Positions 55,997 to 64,000 of a DNA stretch of 64,000 nucleotides are shown piece after piece. Below the pieces are notes generated by a model. The model was not told where the DNA came from, made no database searches, and was given only the letters and a program-made list of their open reading frames with translations. This stretch comes from Chimonanthus salicifolius (taxonomy: Eukaryota > Streptophyta > Magnoliopsida > Laurales > Calycanthaceae). The translations under genes and the position numbers were made by a program. The stretch is from NCBI GenBank assembly GCA_013350335.1, contig CM023540.1, positions 2,294,001 to 2,358,000 of the forward strand, written 5' to 3'. How positions within the stretch are numbered: the first letter of the stretch is position 1; each line of letters opens with the position of its first letter.

Positions 55997-56537
55997 TATG
56001 AAAGACGAAGAATAATTTTAATTCAAGCATATGTTGTGTTCCGATTAGAAGTATTCAGGACAGAATCAAAATTACAAGCAATGACTTTTTGAGATGCCTC
56101 CTCGTTCTGTTAGGAGAGAAGAATTATTTCGTGATCTCAGGCGTCGTGAAAATCAACTTAGAAGATTAGAAAATGCTATCTGACAAATAGACGAAAAATA
56201 TAGCTGCAACAAGATATCTTGTTATCCGCATACATACTATTAGGAGATCTATGTTAGTATCCTTATGTAATCATGTAAGAGAACATTATAACCTTTTGCC
56301 AAGACCTTTAATAGTAAGATGAATTAAATCTATTGTCTAGGATCTGAAGTTTTTTAGCCTAGTTGATTTATCCAATTCTCTTTAGAGCTTTTATTTTCCT
56401 TCTTGTTCTCCATTTTTGTGCCTTGTTTATTTTTCAAAAAGTGTGGTTGCACTGTAAGTCCCACTTCTGCCCATGATCAGGCATTAAGGGCTGTAAATCG
56501 TTGATAGAACTTTTTCTGCTTTTAACGAGCCACTCAA

Positions 56538-57417
56538 ATGGAAATTCTAAGGGAAAAACAAAACTTTTTAAGAATTGGTTTAAGTCATTTCAGCATCCTT
56601 CTAATAGGTCTACTTCATCTTCCTCATCTTACCAATCTGCTTTGTCCAGCTTTCCTCATCCCAGTATAGCTAAAGAAAATCCAGAAAAAATAAAAAATTC
56701 TGAAGAAAAGGTGTATGAAAACTTTGACCAAGCCATATCCAATTGGAAGATGCCAGCCTTGCCTATAACAAAAATATATAGTAATGGCACATTTGAAGAA
56801 TAGAATGATTATCACATTAAAATCGTTGAGAAAACTGTTTCCCTCTCTGGAGGAAAACAAACAATCAAAATCCTTGAAAGAAGAATTATTGAAGAAATCA
56901 GGACCAAATACAACTACGTACATATAGGATTAATTCAGGTAGGAATCAAACCATTGTTTTGATTAGGATTAAATGTTTCTGTATGTGCTTATGTGCGAGA
57001 TCAGAGACATGACGAGTTTGATGACTCTGTATGCCATGGTTGAATCAAGCCTCTGTCATGGACTTGTTTATTTTAATTGTTTCCCAAACATCACAGTTGA
57101 TGCTCATGATGACGATGTCCTTGATTGTGCAACCATTGGATTCCAAAGTAAAGGATTAAAGATGAGTCCAAGATAGTCTATCGAATATTCTATAAATCCA
57201 TGATCTCAATCTTCCCCATGATAGCCTATAGAGATAAGGTTGATTTGGAGAAAACCACAGTCCTCATGGAAACAAACTTTAATAATAATGTGTTTATCCC
57301 AAAAGTTATCTGCTGGGAAGAAGTTGTTCTCCCAGGAAATTGGCAAATAGAAGATGTTACGCCAAGAGTAAATGAAATAACAGATGATTTGCAAAGCATA
57401 GTCAAATTACCAAATGG
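56538..57417 (+). pseudogene. EPRV ORF1 5' part: movement protein (copy e, second)
   Basis: The ATG at 56538 is out of frame because one A of the fourth or fifth codon is lost. The true frame is then open to a TAG at 56801-56803 (Gln in other copies). The 30K core follows with a TGA in place of Arg (FRLGLN, near 56960), one-base shifts, and a deletion of about 25 bp after KMSPR (near 57176). The block to LPGNWQIEDVTPRVNEITDD is intact at 57316-57400. Sequence ends at 57417, where inverted coat sequence begins. Confidence 0.9.
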
Positions 57418-58198
57418 ATGCATAAAAGTAGGACACTGACACAATCAAATTGTGTTTCATAATTTTCAGGGATTTGACTAGTGCCTGCTTCAAGTTTGAT
57501 ATTGGGATCTACTAAATTTCCCTGTGGTTTTATCTCTGTATATAATTCTTCCATATTCATCTAGTTTGACAGCATTTTCAATTTCAAGTCTTTGGGCTCC
57601 AGATAATCCATAATTCCACCATCCTCTTAATATCCCATTGAAAGAGGTGGTTATCATGAGAAAGATGTTTCTCGGAGTGTTTCCCCTAACTTCACAAGCA
57701 TTAGAATATATCAGCATACTATGGACCATTTGGATTATTTGATATTCGGTTAATCCATCTAATTCCATTCATATAAGGAATTTCCCGAATATGATAAGTC
57801 CTGAGTATACTTATTTGGGGCTTCTTCAAGTTGCAGATCTACAGGAGTTGGTCTGGAATAATAATTCTTTGTTGTAGGTAATTCTGCTTGGGGATTCCAT
57901 TTCTTTAAGCGGTTTATTAGCAAGTTTTCTGACGCAGAGACTCTGAGGATGCTAAATCATTTTCCCCCAACATTGAGACTTTCCATTCTAGTGGTTAATT
58001 CTTTTTGCATGTCATCTGTCATTTTAAATGGTCCTTCTTGCAAAATAATTCCTGATGGCAATTTTCTAGGAATATATATCGCATTTGCAGGGATTTCTTC
58101 TGAACTTTCTTCTTTTCCTTTACTGAATTATGGTTTGCTCTAATTGTTCTTTCTATCCTATCTGTTTGTTCTCCAATGGTTAATAAGGATATATTGGT
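57418..58198 (-). pseudogene. Inverted EPRV coat segment
   Basis: Minus-strand N-terminal half of the coat region (from the TIGEQTD block at 58198 to the CVSVLL block near 57418), matching 27270-28030 of copy c. It sits between plus-strand movement sequence and plus-strand coat C-terminus. The longest frame is 92 codons (57768-57490). Confidence 0.88.
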
Positions 58199-59698
58199 AT
58201 AAATCTAGCAAATTTAAGAGTCAATTTTCAAAGAAAAATTATGATGCTCCTTTATTCAAAAGAAAATCCAAAAAATACCCAAAGAAGGAAAACGTAACAG
58301 GAAAGATACCTACTTGTTATACTTGTGGAAAAAAGGGTCATTATTCAAACAAATGTTTCAAAGGGGAAAAATATCCTAAAAAGAAACTTGAAAGGATTAC
58401 TAAAGAAGATGATGAAGAAATTTCTAATAAAGAAGAATCTGAATTAAGTTCCTAAAAAGATTATGAATCTGGTTCATCAACTGATGAATCCAGTTTTGAA
58501 GAAAATATTCCTAACCTTCAACTCATCAAACAATTCCAAGCATGTACATGTAATTCTGATAATGATGGTACTGAGGAAGAATGGTCATTACCCACTGATG
58601 AGGATCTTGGTATTCATATTTGTCTCCTTACTACCCCTCAAAAATTACTGCTTGAAATGATTGATAGCATCCCTGATCCAGAGAAAAAAGTTCAATTTTT
58701 AAATCAAATTTCAAAATTGGGAGGGGAAGAAGAAGGAGAAAGTTCACAACCAAAAAATGATGAAACCACATATTATCCAAAAAGGACAACAGAAACATTT
58801 CATACTCCAACTTATTACTTAATTGACCTTATGAATAGAGCTGAAAAAATCCATACTATAAACAAACCATTAACTCTTGGAGATCTACAAAGAGAATTAA
58901 ATGATCAAAAAAGAGAAATAAGAGAGTTAAGATTAGAATGAACCAAAGGGTAAAATGACCTTGATGAAAGAGTCACTTACTATAAACTGATGGTGCATTT
59001 GGAGAATACAATGAAGAAAAATTTGTCCAAAGAATTAAAGGAGAAATTAGCAGAGTCTCTACTGGAGTAATCCCTACAAAATGCATCTATCAACAGTGGA
59101 GAGTCCAGGTGAAAATAAAAATAAAAGATTTTGAGAAAATTGTTAATGCCATTATTGACACTGGAGCAGATTTAAATGTCATTAGATTGGGAATCATCCC
59201 TATTGAATTTACAAGTGAGTCAAAACAATTTGTATCTGCTGCCAATGGAACAAGTACTTCTATAGAAAGAAAAATTCCAAATGTTCATGTTTGCTTCCAA
59301 GGAATCTGTGTTACTTCACCATTTCAGAAGATATTGTTAATGATGTATTCCTTGGATCCCCGTTTATTCTTTTAATCCAGCATTTTTCAGTAAACACCAG
59401 GGGAATCTCTACAAATATCAAAGGCATAAATGTAAATCTTGATTTCATAGATGATCCCTGTGAAACAAAAATTCAAAAGATAAATCAAATTATTGCTACC
59501 AAAGAAAATTATGTAAATGGATTAAAAGGTGAAATAAAGATTGCACAAATTACAAAAAATTTACAGAAGAAAGTGTTTAAAGAAAAAATAGAAAATCTCA
59601 CAAAGAAATTTGAAGATGAATGTTGCTCTGAATTACCTTCTACATTTTGGAATAGAAAAAGGCATATTGTAAGTCTACCGTACATTAAAGGGTTTGGT
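58199..59698 (+). pseudogene. EPRV ORF1 middle part: coat C-terminus and protease (copy f)
   Basis: Coat C-terminal basic region (SQFSKKNYDAPLFKRKSKK), intact CCHC knuckle at 58315-58356, and acidic tail. The protease has DTGAD (Asp codon 59157-59159) in an 88-codon frame from 59109, then a short deletion near 59321 shifts into a 146-codon frame (59291-59731) reaching the start of the RT region (NRKRHIVSLPYIKGF). It ends at 59698, where leader repeat sequence begins; RT, RNase H and ORF2 are absent. Confidence 0.9.
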
Positions 59699-59919
59699 GA
59701 GGGTATATTGCCAGATGTCATATTAGAATGAAAAGTTGCTAAAAAAGATGGTGTTGCTTTTTTTGGTGGGGGTATGCTAAAAAAAATGCTGCCAGCCGTC
59801 TTAGAGTTATCAACCCAAAAAAGATAGTGTTTTTTTTTTTGGTGGGGGTAAGCTGCCAGATGTCTTAGAATTATCAAAAGAAGACATGACAAATGACAAA
59901 GTGAGATCCTGTTGAAAGT

Positions 59920-59931
59920 TGGTATCAGAGC
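59920..59931 (+). other. tRNA-Met primer-binding site (copy f, first)
   Basis: TGGTATCAGAGC within the duplicated 174-bp unit. No ORF2 tail precedes it here, only GACAAATGACAAAGTGAG and GATCCTGTTGAA. Confidence 0.88.
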
Positions 59932-60093
59932 CGTTGGACTTATCTCTTTTGGTGGGGGTATGCTGCCAGCTGTCTTAGAATTATCAAGCCAAAAAAGATG
60001 GTGTTACTTTTTTTGGTGGGGGTATGCTGCCAGATGTCTAAGAATTATCAAAAGAAGATATGACAAATGACAAAGTGAGATCCTGTTGAAAGT

Positions 60094-60105
60094 TGGTATC
60101 AGAGC
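60094..60105 (+). other. tRNA-Met primer-binding site (copy f, second)
   Basis: Second copy of TGGTATCAGAGC, 174 bp downstream of the first, with the same flanks. Confidence 0.88.
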
Positions 60106-60418
60106 CGTTGGACTTATCTCTTTTGGTGGGGGTATGCTACCAAATGTCTTAGAATTATCAAGCCAAAAAAGATGGTGTTGCTTTTTTTGGTGGGGGTATG
60201 CTGCCAGATGTCTTAGAATTATCAAAAGAAGATAAAGTTGTTCTTAGTGTGCATCCCATTTGGTCAAAAGATGCTTCACTTATTGTATCTTTTTACTGTG
60301 TCCCCAAGTGGGGAATCTCTTTTTGTAAAGAAGGTTGTGTCTGTAAAAAGTCCTTTTACTTTCTGTGTTGTCCTTTCTTGGTCGGAAGAGAGTTTATCCA
60401 TTGTGCCCTTGCTCCATC

Positions 60419-60550
60419 TTTATAAGGAGCTCTGTGTTTTCATTTTGCATCATCGACATTTGAAATCAAAATATAAAAGCTGTAAGTGTGAGCTTGTAAG
60501 TCTGAAGTGTGCTAAAGCTTGGAGTTCTGTACTCAGCCTGTAAGTAATAA
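60419..60550 (+). promoter_or_regulatory. EPRV 35S-like TATA box and AATAAA signal (copy f)
   Basis: TTTATAAG at 60419-60426 with the conserved flanks, and AATAAA at 60545-60550. It is upstream of the best-preserved movement-protein frame in the window. Confidence 0.65.
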
Positions 60551-60622
60551 AACTTTTATGAGTTTGATAATATAAGTTTGTTATTATGTTGTTTTCTAAT
60601 CATGTTGTTTCTTTTATAAAAT

Positions 60623-60887
60623 ATGTCTAATCGTCTTGCTTTGTTTAAGAAATATTATGATGATATTCGAACATTGAGAAAAATAGAAATCCTTCTTGAA
60701 CATATACGACAACCCCTGCAAATATGCACTCATAGAAATAACCCACGACATCAACGATGTGAAAGATGAAAATATAGCTACAGGAAGATATCTTGTTATG
60801 AGATCTATGTTAGTATTCTTGTGTAATAGTGTAAGAGAATATTGTAACCTTTTGAATAAAGAATTAGAATTATTATCTCGTGTCTAA
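60623..60887 (+). pseudogene. Leader small ORF (copy f, short form)
   Basis: The first frame starts MSNRLALFKKYYDDIRTLRK (48 codons, stop near 60769). An overlapping frame (60696-60887) ends in the conserved LLNKELELLSRV tail. As in copy c, the central MPPRSVRRE segment is missing between GACGAA-like ends. Confidence 0.45.
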
Positions 60888-61106
60888 ATCTTTCCAAGGT
60901 GAATTATATCTATTAACTGTGATCTGGAGCTGATCCATCCAATCCTCTTTAAAACTTTTGTTTTGTCTTTTATTGTTCTCTGTTTTTATAGTTTGATTGT
61001 TGGATTAGAGTTTGATTGCGTAGTAAGTCCCGCTTGGTGCCGAGAAGAGGCTTTAAGGGCTGTAAAACTTTGACAGGTGCTCTATTGTCCATAGCCATAT
61101 TAAAAA

Positions 61107-62596
61107 ATGGATAACTCTAAAAGAAAGACAAAACTTTTTAAGAATTGGTTTAGATCATTTCAGCATCTTTCTGATAGGTCTACTTCATCTTCTTCATCTT
61201 ACCTGTCTACTCTATCTTGTTTTCCCCATCCTAGTATAGCTAAAGAAAATCCAGAAAAAACAAAAAATTCTAAAGAAAAGGTGTATGAAAACTTTGACCA
61301 AGCCATATCCAATTGGAAGATGCCAGCCTTGCCTGTAACAGAAATATATAGTAATGGCACATTTGAAAAACAAAATGATTATCACATTAAAACTGTTGAG
61401 AAAATTGTTTCCCTCTCTGGAGGAAAACAAACAATCAAAATCCTTGAAAGAAGAATTATTGAACAAATCAGGACCAAATACAACTACCTACACATAGGAT
61501 TAATTCAGGTAGGAATCAAACCATTGTTCCGATTAGGATTAAATGTCTCTGTATGTGCTTATGTGCGGGATCAGAGACATGATGAGTTTGATGATTCGCT
61601 CTATGCTATGGTCGAATCAAGTCTCTGTCATGGACCTGTTTATTTTAATAGTTTCCCAAACATCACAGTTGATGTTCATGATGACGATGTCCTTGATTGT
61701 GCAACCATTAGATTCCAAAGTAAAGGATTAAAGATGAGTCCAAGAAGTAAACCTTTTGCTATAGTATATCGGATATTCTATAAATCCATGATCTCAATCT
61801 TCCCCATGATAGCCTATAGAGATAAGGTTGATAAGGAGAAAACCACAATCCTCATGGAAACAAACTTTAATAATAATGTGTTTATCGTAAAAGTTATCAG
61901 CTGGGAAGAAGTTGTTCTCCCTGGAAATTGGCAAATAGAAGACGTCACCCCAAGAGTAAATGAAATAACAGATGATTTACGAAGCATAGTCAAATTACTA
62001 AATGGTAATGTTGAAGTCAATTTTAGAAGAAAAATAAAAAAGGCTAGAAGAAACTTTGCCATCTACACAGAAAGAAGAAGAAGTTTTAACCTAGAAGAAG
62101 TTGAAGATGATAAAAAAAGTAGTGAAAAAGAAGAAATGGATCAAAAGGTTTTTAGAAATAAAGAAAGTGGAATTGAACACCCTGTATATAAAAGAACTTC
62201 ATCAGAAAGAACCTACAACCCCAGTGAGAATGATTTCCTCCATGGAGTGATAAGAATGATTAGTATTCAAAAACCAAAGGAGGAACCCGTAAAAAAATTT
62301 GAAATAGATAAGCCATAACTAAGAGAAAATCTGAAAAATCACCCTTTGAAAGAATGGTTCTTCAAGAAATTTAACCTAGAAGAAAAAGAAAAAATGAGAG
62401 AATTATGGTATTACCAAATGGAAGAAGAAGAAAGAAATATACCTTTCCTTGATTGGTTTATGGAATACTTTAAGAAAGGGAAAATCAAAGAAGAAGAAAC
62501 CCAAAGCCCAAAACACATAAGAGTTATAGGAAGAACATCTAAGACATGGAAAGACGTTTAAGGAAAAGAAATCCAAAAATCTCACCCTCCATGGAA
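61107..62596 (+). pseudogene. EPRV ORF1 5' part: near-intact movement protein and coat start (copy f)
   Basis: A single frame of 403 codons starts MDNSKRK at 61107: a Ser-rich N-terminus, then the 30K movement core (IGLIQVGIKPLFRLGLNVSV at about residues 130-150, DQRHDEFDDSLYA, then VDVHDDDVLD). The ISWEEVVLPGNW block, a charged linker (SSEKEEMDQK) and the coat start follow. It stops at TAA 62316-62318, where other copies read TAT. The frame continues with FFKKFNLEEKEKMRELWYYQ to a second stop at 62559-62561. At 62597 sequence jumps to a different movement region. This is the most complete movement protein in the window, but the polyprotein is severed. Confidence 0.93.
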
Positions 62597-64000
62597 ATGA
62601 TCTCTGTCTTTCCCATGATATCCTATAGAGATAAGGTTGATAAAGAAAAAACTATAGTTCTCATAGAAACAAACTTTAACAATGATGTGTTTATCTCAAA
62701 AGTTATCAGCTGGGAAGAAGTTGTTTTCCCAGGAAATTGGCAAATAGAAGATGTCACCCCAAGAGTAAATGAAATAACAGATGATTTACAAAGTATAGTC
62801 AAATTACCAAATGGTAATGTTGAAATCAATTTTAGGAGAAAAATGGAAAAAGCTAGGAGAAGTTTTGCCGGTTACACGGAAGGAAGAAAAAGTTTTAAGT
62901 TAGAAGAAATAGATGATGACCAAAGGAGTAGTGAAAAAGAAGAAATGGATCAAAAAGTTTTTAGAAACAAAGAAAGTGGAATCGAACACCCTGTGTATAA
63001 AAGAACTTCATCACAAAAAACCTACAACCCTAGTGAGAGTGATTTTCTCAAAGGAGTCATAAGAATGGTTAGCATTCAAAAGCCAGAAGAAACCCCTATC
63101 AAAAAATTTGAAATTGATAAAACATATCTTAGAGAAAATTTGAAAAATTATCCTTTAAAAGATTGGTTCTTTAAAAGGTCTAACACAAAAGAAAAAGATA
63201 AGATGAGAGTGGTATTTCCAAATGGAGGAAGAAGAAAGAAATATACCTTTCTTTGACTGGTTTATGGAATATTTTAGAAAAGGGAAAATCAAAGAAAAAG
63301 AAACTCAAAGCCCAAAACAAATAAGAGTTATAGGAAAAACAATAAGAACCTGGAAAGACATTGAAGGAAAAAAAGTTCATAAATCTCACCCACCTTGGAA
63401 GAAACTTGATATTTTTGTCCCTAATACAGAAACCAAGAATTATGCCATGCCTGTAAAAAATGTATCTCTTTATGAATCAAAACCAGACCCAAATGCTAGA
63501 GACATAGGTATAGGTATTGGAGATATAATTGAATAAAACAATTACACCAATCTATGTCTATTAACCATTGGAGAACAAACAGATCAAATAGAAAGAACAA
63601 TCAAATCAAAATCCGAATTCAAAAAAGATAAAGAAGAAAAATTAGATGAAAGCTCTGCCAATGCAGTATATGTTCCCAGACAATTACCTAAAGGGATTAT
63701 TTTGTAAGAAGGACCATTCAAAATGACTGACGAAATGCAAAAAGAATTATCCAATAGGATGGAAAGCCTCAATATGGGAGGAAAAGGATTCAGCATCCTA
63801 AGAGTCTCTGCTTCAGAGAATTTATTAATAAATCGTCTAAAGAAATGGAATCCCCAGGTAAAATTGCCAGAGACAAAGAATTATTATCGTAGACCAACCC
63901 CTGTTGATCTACAACTCGAAGAGGCTCCATACACTTGCACATCAGAATTAACCTATTCGTGAAATTCTTTATATGAGTGGAACTTAGATGGATTAACAGA
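62597..64000 (+). pseudogene. EPRV ORF1: movement C-terminus and coat (copy g, diverged, runs off window)
   Basis: A frame open from 62546 crosses the 62596/62597 joint and carries the late movement region (ISWEEVVFPGNWQIEDVTPR), the charged linker and the coat start to 63256. A frameshift leads to 104 codons (63222-63536) ending in TAA, and a 79-codon frame (63723-63962) has MTDEMQKELSNRMESLN. Stops include TAA near 63706 (Gln in others) and TGA near 63960. Compared with copies a-f the coat start is clearly more diverged (NTETKNYAMPVKNVSLYESK, then PDPNARDIG), so it represents another viral lineage. Confidence 0.9.

Larger units (their letters stand above)
38774..57417 (+). mobile_element. 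EPRV copy e (plus, interrupted by nested LTR elements)
   Basis: Begins with an ORF2 tail (38774-38852, stop TGA 38850-38852), then primer site and leader to 39379, where element E starts. Viral sequence resumes at 49171 in the middle of the movement region, so the leader 3' half and movement N-terminus are missing at this joint. It then runs through ORF1, ORF2, a primer site, leader and a second movement region to 57417, where the coat region is inverted. Confidence 0.92.
59699..60240 (+). repeat. Amplified EPRV leader direct repeats
   Basis: About seven copies of a unit with GGTGGGGGTATGCTGCCAG, ATGTCTTAGAATTATCAA and AAAAAAGATGGTGTT. A larger 174-bp unit that includes a primer site is duplicated (sites at 59920 and 60094). 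Other leaders carry only two or three of the small units. Confidence 0.88.
57418..64000 (+). mobile_element. Rearranged EPRV copies f and g
   Basis: A mosaic: inverted coat segment (57418-58198), plus-strand coat C-terminus and protease (58199-59698), amplified leader repeats with two primer sites (59699-60240), promoter and leader (60240-61106), movement and coat start (61107-62596), then a jump back to the middle of a more diverged movement region (62597) running to the window edge. Confidence 0.9.

Noticed and set aside
1..64000. Host protein-coding genes, rRNA or tRNA genes
   Set aside because: No open frame outside viral sequence showed a recognisable domain, and all gaps between viral segments are accounted for by LTR elements, the minisatellite or short junctions.

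Overview
The window is plant nuclear DNA with no recognisable host gene. Two kinds of repeat account for essentially all of it. The first is a large, rearranged cluster of endogenous pararetrovirus (EPRV, Caulimoviridae) copies. The second is a nest of about 3.3-3.9 kb LTR-type elements (TG...CA ends) inserted into those copies and into each other. The viral order is 30K-type movement protein, coat protein with CCHC zinc knuckle, aspartic protease, reverse transcriptase and RNase H in one long ORF1, then a second ORF of unknown function that overlaps the ORF1 stop by 11 nt, then a tRNA-Met primer site (TGGTATCAGAGC). This best matches endogenous florendoviruses of flowering plants, with petuvirus-like viruses as the alternative. 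The host species cannot be named from the sequence.

Layout: 1-1917 3' part of LTR element A (minus); 1918-8570 EPRV copy a (minus), split by LTR element B (4581-7839); 8571-9392 a 9-bp minisatellite; 9393-19076 EPRV copy b (plus), split by element C (9473-13396); 19077-19142 a small inverted junction; 19143-30755 copy c (minus), split by element D (20446-23925); 30756-38638 copy d (minus), a complete head-to-tail unit of about 7.9 kb; 38639-38773 an inversion junction; 38774-57417 copy e (plus), split by element E (39380-49170), which itself holds F (40154-43540) and G (44068-47349); 57418-64000 rearranged copies f and g (inverted coat segment, amplified leader repeats, one nearly intact movement-protein frame, then a jump back into a more diverged movement/coat region running off the window).

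Every viral gene is broken somewhere by stops, frameshifts, deletions or insertions, so this is a fossil locus. The longest surviving frames are a 465-codon coat-region frame (49539-50936), a 403-codon movement/coat frame (61107-62318), a 387-codon coat frame (26592-27755, minus) and a 344-codon protease-region frame (51724-52758). Viral control sites recur in almost every copy: the primer site, a 35S-like TATA box about 270 nt downstream, an AATAAA signal about 125 nt further on, and a leader with a small coiled-coil-like ORF.

The most unusual non-viral signal is in the LTR elements. All seven carry many dispersed copies (about 46 in total) of a perfect dyad with 11-nt arms (GGTTCGGCCAT / ATGGCCGAACC) around a 5-nt loop. 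The flanking arm extensions often change in step on both sides, as expected if a hairpin is kept or repeatedly regenerated. Near their 3' ends the elements also share other stem-loop modules. These features, the minisatellite at a broken viral junction and the unexplained viral leader ORF are the points most worth a second look.
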